Assembly (NCBI GenBank): GCA_030562195.1
Contig: CM060203.1
Coordinates: forward strand, 62,001-126,000
Length of the DNA: 64,000 nucleotides
Direction: 5' to 3'
Source of the DNA: Nipponacmea schrenckii
Taxonomy: Eukaryota > Mollusca > Gastropoda > Lottiidae
The translations under genes and the position numbers were made by a program. The notes beneath the pieces were generated by a model. The model ran no database searches. It saw only the letters and a program-made list of their open reading frames with translations, and was not told the origin of the DNA. This document shows positions 1-11,463 of the stretch, one piece after another (the stretch's first letter is position 1; every line of letters begins with the position of its first letter).

Positions 1-2400
1 CTCTTAGAAGGCAACATGCTACAAACTAAATGTTGCTGTCTGCCATTCAAACTGCGAGACTACTATTTGTTAAATGTAAAATGACGTCAGAATGACCGGA
101 AACGAGCTGTGGGCAATGGCTTCGTTTTGGTTTATGCTATTTATTACCTCTATTTTTTAACTGATTTTAACAGAACTACTTTTGCTAGCTTCTTTTAACT
201 GCTAGCTACATAACTGCATTTTTAAACTGCCAATTTCATTACTTTTGTAACTGACTTTTTTTATTTCAATTTTTGTGTTTTTTTCAACTTCTACAATTTT
301 TATTCTCATCCACCCGAAAACTTACAGGTAGATAGACATTGTTAATGGGCTCAAAAATTATTTTTCAAATTTTCGACATAACTTCCGGTTTTGAAGTTAT
401 TCGCTTGTAAATTTTAAAAACCTAACTTCCAGAATTCTTAAGATATTTCAAAAATTCGTTTTGCAACATGCTACAAATAGTCATACAAAAAAACGAAGAT
501 GAAAAAATCCGGACCGGAAGCAAAAGATAAGCCGCCATATTGAAACGGTGTCTTGGTTTCTCCGACAAAGACTCTCCGCCTCCGACTATCCGACAAGCCA
601 TTTGAGACTTGATCTTCGAGAATCGAAAAGCACGTTTTTCTAATGAAGGCTAAAATAAAAAATTGAAATGTTTTTATAATGTATGACGAAAGGGAACTTA
701 CAATAAACAAATCTTGCTCTTTTTCAACATGAAAATATTTAGCACTGTGGTGGGTTAAACGTGAACTGTACGTATAGGCTGCTACAGGCTACCTATGACT
801 ATAGGCCTATTTACGATTTAACAACAGAAAATCGAAAATGCAGTCGTCTACATTATCTCTACTCACAAGTAAAAATAATAACTTGGCGCGCTAATTGTAC
901 AGTTCACGTTTAACCCACCACAGTGCTAAATATTTTCATGTTGAAAAAGAGCAAGATTTGTTAATTGTAAGTTTCGTTTCGTCATATGTAATAAAACATT
1001 CCAACTTCTTATTGTAGCCTTCATTAGACGTGCTTTTCAATACTCGAAGATCAAGCCTCAAATGGCTTGTCGGATAGTCGGAGGCGGAGAGTCTTTGTCA
1101 GAGAAACCAAGACACCGATATTTAAAAGTTAAACTTTAGTAAAATTCAAAATGGGGCCTCAGGGGATAAAGCAATTTCCGTTAGTTTTTTCTTATGACTA
1201 GAGTCGATTGCGCAATAATATTTGAGAGCCGATTTTTGAATTTTGATTTTGATTTTCTTTTATTTCAATTTTAATTTTTTTGGTAATGACCAAAACTTCA
1301 AAGGCCCATATTTGGTGACCTTGACCTTTGGTGACCTTGTGACCTGAACACGATGTATTACCCTTGATGATATCTATTCAATGATATATTCATTTGTCCG
1401 ATGTCTACTTCCGGTTTTATAACCGATTGAAATTTGTGATTTTTATTTTTAGAATAATTTCTATTATCAAATAAAACAAAACCGGAAGTTCTATCTCTGA
1501 CCGAAAGTGAGAACTGGAAGTTGAGGTTTTTTTGCTTTAGCAAGTTTATTTACAGTTCGATTTCGACCGGATTTTCAGATTTGAAAACTTCAATGTATTT
1601 GTAAACTAACAATTATAGGTTTTATGCAATTCGGTTAAATCTTTTACCCACGATTTGCAATTCAATATTCAAGGGTCATAGGCAAAAATTTCAGACCGTG
1701 ATTTCTCGTTTAATATAGATTGTAAAATTTTGAAAATTTACCAGTTGATAGGCGATATGATTATGAATTTTGAAAATTTTGAAAAAAAATAATTCGACTT
1801 CCGGTTTAGCCTCAAATGACGTAATAACATAACTTTCGGTCTATAACAGCTAGGTGAAAAGTGAAAACTGTTTTATAAATAACTTGTCGATAGTGATCGA
1901 TATGACCTAAATAATTAGGTCAAGCTTCCATATCGGCCGCCATTTTGAATTTTCGTTACAATTCTTCAAGCCGAAATTCAGACACTATTGATAGACAGAT
2001 TTTGATGAAATTTAGCACATAGATACATTGGATCATTATCTACCTTTTCTTGGAGACCGATTTTTAAATTTCGTATTTTTTTTCGAATTATTCAAATTAC
2101 GATTTTTTCAAAATTAGGTCACTTTAACGGCTACGGAAGGTGTGACCCACTTAATCTATGACCTTGAAAATTAGGTCAAATAATATTCAATATTTGGCCT
2201 ACTTAAAAAATTCAGATTTAAGTGTACTTAAATACAGAAAAAATTGATAATTTTCATATTTTCGCCATTTTTAACCGTTACGGAAGGTGTGACCTAATTA
2301 TTTTATGAGTTTGAAAAATAGGTCAAATAATATTCAATATATTGTTCTAGATGTAGGTCATTGCAAATTTAGCCAACATAATATTGTAAGGCTCTCGAAA
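1..2400. repeat. Decayed long-arm foldback element copy, left-truncated
   Basis: This stretch has no gene. Its order of landmarks follows the outer arm of the palindrome at 52.93-61.01 kb: an M-G-A-C-G-T-rich start near 75-110, a CTTCCGGTTTT block near 365, an AATTCTTAAGATATTT block near 431, ACCGGAAGC near 514, a GGTGACCTTGACCTTTGG block near 1314, and a second CTTCCGGTTTTA near 1408. The segment at about 1440-1610 is also repeated at 15220-15359, just before the gap. A duplicated unit of about 158 bp lies at 2100-2345 (GGAAGGTGTGACC twice). Homology is seen by eye; identity looks much lower than between the two palindrome arms, so this is an older copy. Its outer end is beyond the window. 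Confidence 0.6.
546..1117. mobile_element. 572 bp foldback MITE with ~225 bp inverted repeats (Mutator-like?)
   Basis: Arms 546-771 and 898-1117 are reverse complements over nearly their full length. The outer ends are CGGTGTCTTGGTTTCTC and its complement, and the spacer is about 126 bp. Flanks are ATATTGAAA (537-545) and ATATTTAAA (1118-1126), a 9 bp target duplication with one mismatch. Long terminal inverted repeats with a 9 bp duplication are typical of the Mutator (MULE) superfamily; that assignment is inference because no coding sequence is present. The element sits inside the older foldback copy, whose homologue at 53.5 kb lacks the insertion. Confidence 0.8.
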
Positions 2401-3654
2401 TACGTTCATAATTGTAAGCAATTCTAGTTTTGGTGTTGTTTTTTTCTGTTTTAAGCATTTTGTCCAATTGAGTCCTTTACTGTATGTATAATATTAGTCT
2501 GAAAGAGAATATTAACTGTATCAACACTCATGTACACACTGCTAGCCATTAAATCATTTCTTGATTAATCATCAAATGTTTATTGTTTGGAGTATGTATG
2601 ATCTGAAATCCTTCCCTCTTGTTTTCTGAATTTTTTTATTACCTAAATTTCATATGTATCTAAAGAATTGTAAAAGGACAGATCAAAAATTTAAGATCAT
2701 ACTGCAGGTGGGCAAACAAAAATCAAGGGAATCCACACACGAAAATTGTTATAAGTAGTTTAATCAACATAGCAAGTTTAATCAATATAGCCAGCACCGT
2801 AACCATGTTAAGTCTGACATGATATTTCAGATCATCATGAAAATCAATAGGGATTATCTTTATAATGACACTGCCCCCCCCCCCCACCCCAAAAAAAAAA
2901 AAAAAATCAAAAGAATTCATAAAGAATTGTAGCCTGTGCTCAGTCAGATGCAATATTCGGGTGGAAAATTACCTATTCATCAGGAAAATCAATAGGGATT
3001 TTCTTTATAATGATACAGACCCACAAAAAAAAATCAAAAGAATCCATAAAGAATTATAGCGTGTAGAGTGAGTACAAGTTGCACCCTATAGGTAATGGGA
3101 GTGAAAAATGCTAAGTCAGATGCAATATTTGGGTGAAAAATTATCCGATCATCACCAAATCGATAGGGATCATCTTCATAATGACATTGACCAACTAAAT
3201 AAAAATGAAAAGAATCCATAAAGAGTTGTAGCCTGTAGAGTGAGCATGAGTTATTCCCTATAGCTAATGGAGTGAAAACCATTAATTTGGGTGAAAAATT
3301 ATCTGATCATCACCAAAATCGATAGGGATCATCTGCATAATGACATTGACCCACAAAATAAAAATCAAAAGAATCCATAAAGAATTGTAGCCTGTAGAGT
3401 GAGCACGAGAAAACCACTAAGTAAGATGCAATATTTGGGTGAAAAATTATCCGATCATCACCAAAATCGATAGGGATCATCTTCATAATGACAATGATCC
3501 ACAAAAAAAAATCAAAAGAGTCCATAAAGAATTGTAGCCTGTAGAGTAATAATAATAATAATAATAAACTCTTTATTTTACATGGGTCAGAATTAGGCCC
3601 AATACACAAGGACATGGTCCTGTCTCACATTCAGCCCATGGGGCAATACATTGG

Positions 3655-3689
<35 letters not shown>

Positions 3690-3714
3690 AAATAAAATCG
3701 AAAATACATAATAT

Positions 3715-4170
3715 GTCAATATACAATTCGTCTGAAATACTAAAAATACACAAGTACATGTGTATCAAATGGACAGATCTATGTTCCGGCGATCAAGTAC
3801 ATGACCACAAATAAATATACAATTCTCCACGTACAATTTGTTTAAAAATATACAAGTACATGTGCATGAATGGACAGATTTTCAACCTACAATTTGTTTA
3901 TAAAATGGATGTAATATATAGTTCCCGCGGCCATGCACACGACCGCAAAAAATCACGTATTATTTCAACGTACAATTTATTTTCAAATACACAATTACAT
4001 GTGTAAATAATGGACAGATTTATCTTCCGGTGATCAAGTACATGACAGCAAAAACCATATATCATTTCAATGTACAATTAGTTTTAAAATACACAAGTAC
4101 AAGTGTATAAAATGGACAGATTCATCATTCTGCGATCAAGTACATGACCACAAAAACCAAGGGATAGACA
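3715..4170. repeat. ~110 bp tandem repeat in the LINE 3' untranslated region
   Basis: About four diverged copies share CAAGTACATG, ATGGACAGAT and GATCAAGTACATGACC. They lie wholly inside the truncated LINE, downstream of its reverse-transcriptase stop. Function unknown. Confidence 0.6.
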
Positions 4171-4593
4171 AGTACATCTGCATGAGACGATCAGACATCA
4201 AAACATACATATAAAAAAAAAAAAAAAAGAAAAAAGAAAAAAAAAGAAAAAAGAATTGCCAAAGCGTCAGTGCATGTGCTGCGAGCGGGCTACCCAACCC
4301 TACTCCATTTTATGTTCTTATTTTCTATGGAGGGGGAGGTAGGATTTGTCCATGCTCAAGACCAGCTTTAAGGATGTTTACTCATCCCCCGACAGTAGTA
4401 ATTTAGATTTTCAAAATGGTTCAAGATAGGCCAAAATAGAATTGTTGGTGGTGATATACCTGTGGGAAAGGGAAAAATAAAATTAATAAATTACTTAAAT
4501 CATTAAATCATGGAGAAACACAATTGTTAAGATAGCCATCAGCAAGTAATCCTATAGTTGGTGAAAAGAATACCCGTGTAACAGGAAGTATGC

Positions 4594-4885
4594 TTATGTT
4601 AATGAAAGATTACCAAGAATCATCCTTCGAAAAGTCTTAAAATCTGATGCTGATTTAATATTTTCGTCTAGACCATTCCATAAAATTGATCCTTTGTATT
4701 TAATACTTTGTTTAATCAAATTGATTCGTGGTTTTTGCACCACAAGTTTTGAATTTATGCTAGAATAAGGCGTCTGTTTATAGCTAAAGAGGCTTGAAAG
4801 GTAGGAAGGAGACAAGTTGTTCAGAATTTTATACATAAATTTATACGAATTAAAATTATGCCTGGTTTTAATGTCAAAAGCACGA
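4594..4885 (-). pseudogene. C-terminal fragment of a LINE reverse transcriptase
   Basis: About 97 codons are open. The visible peptide has the pattern RHNFNSYKFMYKILNN, then SPSYL, then a late GSILWNGL block. This matches the conserved end of CR1/L2-type ORF2 proteins, where an R-x-x-x-x-x-L-x-K-x-L-N segment is followed by S-Y-R-G-A-x-L-W-N-x-L-P. The polymerase core, endonuclease and start are missing, so this is a dead 5'-truncated copy. It terminates at the TAA at its low-coordinate end, followed by the LINE 3' untranslated repeats. Confidence 0.75.
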
Positions 4886-5148
4886 GTGAGCACGAGTTGC
4901 ACCCTATGGGTAATGGAGTGAAAACCACCAAGTCAGATGCAATATTTCGGTGAAAAATTATCCGATCATCACCAAAATCGATAGGGATCATCTTCATAAT
5001 GACATTGACCCACAAAATAAAAATCAAAAGAATGCAGAAAGAATTGTAGCCTGTAGAGTGAGCACAAGATAAATGTGAACAGACCGACAGACCGACGGAC
5101 GGACGGGGCGATTACAATATACGCCCCCAATATATTGGTGGGCGTATA

Positions 5149-5330
5149 AAAATCAAGAGAATTCATTTATAGCTAATGGAGTGAAAAAAGCGAAGTCAGA
5201 CACAATATTTCTGTGAAAAATTATTGGGTCATCACGAAAATCAATAGGGATCATCTTCATAATGACACTGACCCACAAAATAAACATAGGCTTGCAGAAA
5301 GCCTTGCAAGTGAATACCCCCACCAGCAGC
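5149..5330 (+). mobile_element. Fragment of a TATACGCCC-type unit and a further 5' module
   Basis: Directly after the hairpin at 5118-5148 the unit sequence restarts in mid-repeat and runs to about 5285. Next comes an imperfect hairpin with CTTGCA and TGCAAG arms (about 5291-5310) and CCCCCACCAGCAGC, the equivalent of the 5' module seen elsewhere. The interval 5330-5558 has no gene or clear repeat that I can recognise. Confidence 0.5.
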
Positions 5331-5558
5331 TAATTAGTTAGCTAAATGTGAACAGTAAAACAAAATCGATATGAGAGTTTGATGCAATATCACATTTAGC
5401 TTGTATTCACTCTACAGAAAACAAATTCAGTGACAAGAGGAGTATCATCCATATATTTTCAAAAAAATACAGATTTAGCGAACAATCATTGTTCCAAGAT
5501 TACGTGAAGACTTAGCTGTAGGTAGTTTTGCATATTGATCTGCACAACATGCAATAAA

Positions 5559-7567
5559 GATAGCTTGCCAGGCAAGGTAATATACGCCCACTGGCAGCAT
5601 TTATTTCAAATAAAAACTTTTCAGTAAGGTTACAAAAGTGGAATGAAATATTCAACCTTCCACCATATATTTTTTTCTAGGGTCTCTAGTTTCATTAAAA
5701 ACTGTCAAGAATTGTACCTAACTCAACTCATTAAATATTTTTCGGTATTTTTATGATTTGCAATAGGGTTCACCCTTAATAATATTTTGATATTTTTAAT
5801 TCTTAATAAGGCTCATTCTTGGTTGATATTAAACAATTTCAGCGAGTTTTGTCAAAAATGAATGTTTAGAGTGTTCACAAGCCAAAAGTTGAAAGCGATT
5901 TTGAAAACAGGCCCAATAACTGACACTAAATATTTTTCGATTTATCTGATTTTCAATAGGGTTTATCCTTGTGAGAAAACAAATACTAAAGCCAAGCTTC
6001 ATCAAAATCGATTCAAAATAGTGTTTACGAGTTAAATTGAACGCGTTTTCAAAAACAAGGGCAATAACTTGTACTAAATATTTTTCGATTTTCAATAAGG
6101 TTCATCCTTGGGAGACAACAAATACTCCAGCCAAGTTACATCAAAATCCATTAAAAATTGTTCTTTCTAGAGTGTTTACAAGCTAAAATTGAACGCGTTT
6201 TCAAGAACAAGGGCTATAACTGACACTAAATATATTTCTATTTATTTAATTTATAATAGGGTTCATCCTTGGGTAAAAACAAATACTCAAGCCAAAGTTA
6301 ATCAAAACCATTAAGAATAGTTCTTTCTACAGTGTTTACAAGCTAAAATTGAATGCGTTTTCAAGAACAAGGGCAGTAACTCATACTAAAAAAATTTTCG
6401 ATTTCGCTTTTCAATAGGGTTCATCCTTGAGTTATAACACACTCTCACACCAAGTTTCATCGAAATCCATCAAGAATTGTGCCATGTAGAGTGTTTACGA
6501 GACAAAAATCGAACGCGTTTAAAAGAACAAGGGCAATAATCCATATTAGATATATTTTGATAATTTTAATTTTCAATTAGGCTCATCCCTTGCGATATCC
6601 AACAATTTCAGTGAGTTTTGTCAACATTGGTCATGAATTGTACCTTCTAGAGTATTTATTAAAAAGTTAAACCTGTTTTCAAACACAAGGGCAATAACTG
6701 ACACTAAATATATTTCGATTTATTTGATTTTCAATAAGATATTTTTCGATTTAACTGAATTTCAATAGGGTTCATCCTTAGGTGATTACAAATACTCATG
6801 CCAAGTTATGTCAAAATCGCTCAAGAATTGTGACTTGTAGAGTGTTTACAAGGCAAAAATCCAACACATTTTATAGAACAAAGGCAATAATTCCTATTAA
6901 ATATATTTCGATATGTGCTATTTTCAAAAGGGTTCATTCTTGGGTGATATTAAACAATTTCAGCAAGTTTCGTCAAAATCGGTCAATAACTGTGTTTTGT
7001 AGAGTGTTTACAAGCTAAAAATTGAACGTGTTTTCAAAAACAAGGGCAATAACTGATATTAATTTTTTTTCGATTTGACTGGTTTTCAATAGGCTTCATC
7101 CTTGGGTGATAACAAATACTCAGGCCAAGTTTCATTAAAATTCATTAAAAATTGTTCTCTCAAGAATGTTTACAAGCTAAAATTGAACGCGTTTTCAAGA
7201 ACAAGGGCAATAACTCATACTAAATGTTTTTCGATTTCGCTGATTTTCGATAGGGTTTATCCTTGAGTTATAACATACTCTCACACCAAGTTTCATCAAA
7301 ATCGGTCAAGAATTGCACGTTGTAGAGTGTTTACGAGCTATTCAAGAACAAGGGCACGAACTCATACTAATTTTTTTCCGATTTCGCTGATTTTCAATAG
7401 GGTTCATCCTTGCGTGATCATAAACACTCATATTAAGTTTCATCTAAATCCGTCAAGAATTACAAGGTGTAGAGTGTTTACGAGCAATTGTGGACGGACG
7501 GACGGACGGACGGACGGATGTGGGTGACGACAATATACGCCCCCCATTTCATGTGGGCGTATAAAAA
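5559..7567 (+). mobile_element. Complete TATACGCCC element with ~157 bp tandem core
   Basis: The 5' end is GATAG followed by the hairpin CTTGCC-A-GGCAAG (5564-5576), then ATACGCCCACTGGCAGC. About a dozen tandem units of 155-160 bp follow, each with AACAAGGGCAATAACT, TTTCAATAGGGTTCATCCTT and AGAGTGTTTACAAGC. A GGAC run (about 7493-7518) leads into the terminal hairpin at 7534-7563 and the tail GGGCGTATAAAA. The short reading frames here are translations of the repeat and are not genes. Terminal hairpins, short inverted TATACGCCCAC ends and a minisatellite core are features of Helentron-associated elements (HINEs). That class is an inference, because no replication protein is encoded. Confidence 0.75.
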
Positions 7568-7850
7568 GACTTAAAAGAATAATCAGACGGACCATCAAGG
7601 CAACTAGAAATGAAAATAATCCATGAAGAATTGTAGCCTGTAGAGTGAGCACTAACTTATGAACTCGAAAGTGACTTTGATATTGAAGCTTTAAGCGATG
7701 TCTCTGAAAAAAAATTATCGGATCATCACAAAATTTAATAGTGCACATCTTCATAATGAAATCGACACACATAAAACAATCAAAAGAATCCATAGAGAAT
7801 TGTAGCCTGTAGAGTTTCACCCTATAAATAAATTTGTGGGCGTATAAAAA
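7568..7850 (+). mobile_element. Truncated TATACGCCC element end
   Basis: Two partial units carry GAATTGTAGCCTGTAGAGT (near 7630 and 7798). They end in GTGGGCGTATAAAAAC at about 7836-7851 without the first half of the hairpin. This is a remnant with no coding potential that I can support. Confidence 0.55.
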
Positions 7851-7911
7851 CTAGAACCAAAATTTCTAGTTGTCTAGATAAAAAATACTTAAATCAAATT
7901 ATATACTGTAC

Positions 7912-8052
7912 CTGAAACTGTATCTGAATCAATCTTTCCTAGTTCAACATGTGCATGAGGCAGAGATAGTTCCAAAGTTTTGGCACCACATTCTGGACAA
8001 AATTTAAATGGTTTATCCTGCTCATACAAACAACTTAAACACTTCATTTTGC
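7912..8052 (-). CDS. Exon encoding an N-terminal C4 zinc ribbon (gene unknown)
   Basis: On the minus strand an acceptor (TTTTATAG) precedes GCAAAATG. Translation from the ATG at 8047 gives 45 codons containing C-L-S-C and, 13 residues on, C-P-E-C-G-A-K, a treble-clef or zinc-ribbon C4 pattern. The exon ends TTTCAG followed by GTACAG, a plausible phase-1 donor. N-terminal zinc ribbons of the form M-x-C-x-x-C ... F-C-x-x-C-G occur in several eukaryotic proteins, including the RNF213 family, but the match is too short to name a gene. No partner exon was recognised on either side; the next downstream exon would lie below 7912, in repeat DNA. It could belong to a host gene or a captured exon. The reading frame, start and both splice sites agree. 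Confidence 0.5.
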
Positions 8053-8291
8053 CTATAAAATACAAACAGATGTAATCAAGTATTGGAATTATGAGCGCCG
8101 GAGGTTAAGCTATAATATATGGTAATTTCACCATACCAGTGCATTTGCCTTTGAATGCATTTATTGTGAGAATTTTTTGTCAGTTGTTGAAGCTGAATTT
8201 TACAGTCAACAGCAATAACCCCAAATATATCAAATTATCCATTTACACTGCTCTCACGCCTAATAATTTTTAAGATATCGCCAATTACTAA

Positions 8292-9189
8292 CGAGTGGAC
8301 GCCCGAAAGGCTATACGCCCACCAGCAGCAAATTTTTATTGGTGAGCAAAACACCAACAGCAAAAAAGTCAGAAAGCCAGGAACCAATGATCGAAATTTC
8401 ATGAAATTCGAACCCATCCAAGATCTCATCAATATGAACAAGCATACCAAGTTTCATTGAAATCCAATGAAAACTGTGGTCTCTATTGTGGCCACAAGCA
8501 ATTGTAGACGGACGGACGTCCGGATAGACAGGGTCAACTGGAATATACGTCCACATTATATGTGGGCATATAAAAATGTTTGGATAAACATTGTAGCCTT
8601 ATCACACCCACAAGCTGAATTTGAAGAATTCTCACTAAGAAAGGGGGCATAACTCACCAACCGTAAAAGTCAGAAAGCTGATTTTCGAAAGGAACCGAGA
8701 TTTTATGATGACAAAGACACCTACCAAGATTCAAAAAGATCAGAAAAAAATTGTGGCCTGTATCGCATCCATAAGCTGAATTTTGACGAAGTTTCGCTAA
8801 AAAAAGAGGGCATTACTCACCAACCGTAAAAGTCAGAAAGCTGGTTTTCGAAAGGAACCAAGATTATATGATGATAGACACACATACCAAGTTCGAAAAT
8901 ATTGGACAAAAATTGTGGCCTGTATTGCGCCCACAAGCTGAATTTGACGAATTTTCGATAAAAAAGGGGGCATAACTCACCAACAGTAAAAGTCAGAAAG
9001 CTGGTTTTCGAAAGGAACCGAGATTTTATGATGACAGAGACACATACCAAAGTTTCATTGTAATCCGATGAAAACTGTGGTCTCTATTGTGGCCACAAGC
9101 AATTGTGGACGGACTGACGGACGGACAAACGTCCGGATGGACAGGGTCAACCGCAATATACGTCCACATTATATGTGGGCGTATAATAA
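8292..9189 (+). mobile_element. Variant TATACGCCC element with two terminal hairpins
   Basis: A 5' module at about 8292-8330 reads CTATACGCCCACCAGCAGC. Units of roughly 160 bp share GTAAAAGTCAGAAAGC, TTTTCGAAAGGAACC and TTGTGGCC. A first GGAC run and hairpin end at 8544-8572, and a second set ends at 9157-9185. Both read TATACGTCCACAT with the complementary GTGGGCRTATA. The element therefore has one start and two ends. No coding sequence is supported. Confidence 0.65.
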
Positions 9190-9247
9190 AAATTCAAAAA
9201 TCATCAGTATATATGATAACACTATATGTTCACTTAAATCAGATAAA

Positions 9248-9993
9248 GATAGCTTGCCAGGCAAGGTAATATACGCCAACTGGCAGCATTGATTATGAAT
9301 AAACCTAGGCTTAAAAAATTATCTGATCATCATTAAATTTAATAGTGCACCTCTTCAAAATGATATTGACACACATAAAACAATCAAAAGAATACATAGA
9401 GAATTGTACCCTGTAAAGTGAGCACGAGTTGCAACCTATAGGTTACAGAGTGAAAAAAGCTAAGTCAAACACGATATTTCACTGAAAAATTATCTGATCA
9501 TCAAGAAAATCAATAGGGATCATCTTCATAGTGACACTGACCCACAAAATAAAAATCAAAAGAATCCATAAAGAATTGTAAGGTGTAAAGTGAGCATGAA
9601 TTTCACCCTATAGCTAATGAAGTGAAAAAAGCTAAGTCAGACGCGATATTTCGGTGAAAACTTATCCGATCATCACGAAAATCAATAGGGATCAACTTCA
9701 TAGTGACACTGACCCATAAACTAATAATCAAAAGAATCCATTAAGAATTGTAGTGTGTAGAGTACGCACGAGTTGCACCCTATAGGTAATGAAGTGAAAA
9801 ACGCTAAGTCAGACACGATATTTCATCTTCATAATGACAATGACCCACAAAATAAAAATCAAAAGAATCTGTCTAGAATTGTAGCCTGTAGAGTGAGCAT
9901 GAGGTTAATGTGATCGGATGGACGGACCGACGGACTGACTGGACAGGGTTGATTACAATATATGCCCTTTAGTTACGTGTGGGCGTATAAAAA
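9248..9993 (+). mobile_element. Short complete TATACGCCC element
   Basis: GATAG plus hairpin CTTGCC-A-GGCAAG (9253-9265) and ATACGCCAACTGGCAGC open the element. Three to four units of the GAATTGTAGCCTGTAGAG type follow, then a GGAC-rich stretch (about 9915-9945) and a decayed hairpin at about 9958-9989 ending GGGCGTATAAAA. At about 745 bp it is the shortest copy here with both ends. Confidence 0.7.
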
Positions 9994-10049
9994 CCTTTGT
10001 CCCTTTTGAGTTCCTAAAGGGTACAATTTCAAACATAGGCACGCAAAGC

Positions 10050-10821
10050 ATACAGATACGCCCTCCTCAGGCTTATCAGATGATGGGCAAAAATTCATGT
10101 TCCGTTTTATCAGATAATGGGCAAAAATTCATAGGTGTACCATGAAATCAGACTAAATATGAATCAAAATTGTCACTTTAGTAGAGTACTTGAATGCAAT
10201 GAAAACTGTAGTTTGTAGAGTGAGCACAAGACAGCTATTCTCATTTTTGCGAAATTCCGCTAAGTCGGACACTGTATTTCTGCTAAAAATTATGCGATCA
10301 TCACCAAAATCAATACAATTTTTCTTTGTGATGCCATGAACTCACATACCAAAAATTATTAAAATCCATTCAAAACTGTAGTCTGTAGAGTGAGCACAAG
10401 CAAAGTTACTCGCATTTTTCCGAAATCGCGCTAAGTCGGACACTGTATCTTTGCTAAAAATTATCCGATCATCACCAAAATCAATACAGTTCCTCTTTGT
10501 GATGCCATGAACTCACATACCAAAAATTATTAAAATCCAATCAAAACTGTAGTCTGTAGAGTGAGCACAAGCAAAGTTACTCGCATTTTTCCGAAATCGC
10601 GCTAAGTCGGACACTGTATCTCCGCTAAAAATTATCCGATCATCACCAAAATCAATACAGTTCCTCTTTGTGATGCCATGAACTCACATACCAAAAATTA
10701 TTAAAATCCAATCAAAACTGTAGTCTGTAGAGTGAGCACAAGCAAATGTGAACAGACGACAGACAGACAGAAAGTTGATCACAATATACGCCCTACATTT
10801 CATGTGAGGGCGTATAAAAAC
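10050..10821 (+). mobile_element. TATACGCCC element variant with 171 bp tandem units
   Basis: Units begin at GTCTGTAGAGTGAGCACAAG at 10381, 10552 and 10723, giving an exact 171 bp period, with an older unit before them. Shared blocks are GCTAAGTCGGACACTGTAT and TTCCTCTTTGTGATGCC. The 3' hairpin spans 10795-10816 and ends AGGGCGTATAAAA. Near-identical neighbouring units suggest recent expansion or homogenisation. The 5' side near 10066 has ATACGCCCTCCTCAGGC. The next stretch, 10822-11463, has no gene or element that I recognise. Confidence 0.7.
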
Positions 10822-11463
10822 CAGTTATAGAAAATTTAAAAAATGTGATTGTACCAAATTTCATCAAAAAGAATTACTTAGTCCAGTAAATCATTTTATG
10901 CTAATGATTGTATACAAATTTGGACTAGTCATGCTATTTTTGTACAGCAACAAAGTATTTGCCAGCCTTTCATATGACATATTGGAGGTTTTCAACAAGA
11001 TTTCTAGAAAAAGTTACAGAAGTTTATATTTCGTGATTAATCATGGTATGACAGACAAGTTATCAGGGAGGTTTTGACAAGAGCTTTCAGTAAATTAACC
11101 ATTCAAAAGTAACTTTTGTCATACTACAAGAGCTTTTTTCACTGACTTTTATTCAAATTCATAATGAAGTTTTATTCAATTTTTAAAAAGTGCTTATCCT
11201 CATCCATCGTAAAATGGTCAATTTAGCTCTTCAAACGCCACGGGCTCATATATGTGCCTGCCAGCTCAACGCCACGGGCGCAGATATGCGACACGAGTTG
11301 TTTTCTTACTAAAATCCTATTTAAGAACAAACTTCCGATCGCAGCAACAAATGCACCTCACCATAATAGAGCTGAAGGTCAAGGCTATCTCTAGATGTAA
11401 ACAAAGCCAGGTGGTTGTTCTGGAAAAATTTCAGAAATTTTCGTTTGAAAAGGACTAAAATTA

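Larger units (their letters stand above)
3547..4885 (-). mobile_element. 5'-truncated CR1/L2-like LINE inserted in the tandem units
   Basis: On the minus strand the element runs from 4885 down to an (ATT)n tail at 3547-3567. It interrupts the unit sequence CCTGTAGAGTGAGCACGAG: the left flank ends GTAGAGT and the right flank restarts AGTGAGCACGAG, so about 3-4 bp are duplicated. The coding end is at 4594-4885 and the remaining 1 kb is 3' untranslated sequence. A short (TTA)-type tail instead of poly(A) is usual for the CR1/L2 group. A 33 bp poly(A) run at about 3655-3687 is internal on the plus strand. Confidence 0.75.
2700..5150 (+). mobile_element. TATACGCCC element, tandem 150-185 bp core, split by a LINE
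   Basis: Repeated units contain the blocks CGATAGGGATCATCTTCAT, AAAGAATTGTAGCCTG and TAGAGTGAGCACGAG. Units recur near 2930, 3050, 3228, 3383 and 3531, then resume at 4886 after an inserted LINE. A run of GGACGGAC at about 5090-5105 precedes the 3' terminal hairpin at 5118-5148 (TATACGCCC, palindromic loop, GGGCGTATA). The 5' module with GATAG and a hairpin is not visible here. A homopolymer run of C then A near 2873-2906 is a microsatellite inside a unit. No credible coding sequence is present. Confidence 0.7.

Noticed and set aside
7440..7820. 126-codon minus-strand frame
   Set aside because: Runs through the GGAC tract, hairpin and core units of TATACGCCC elements.
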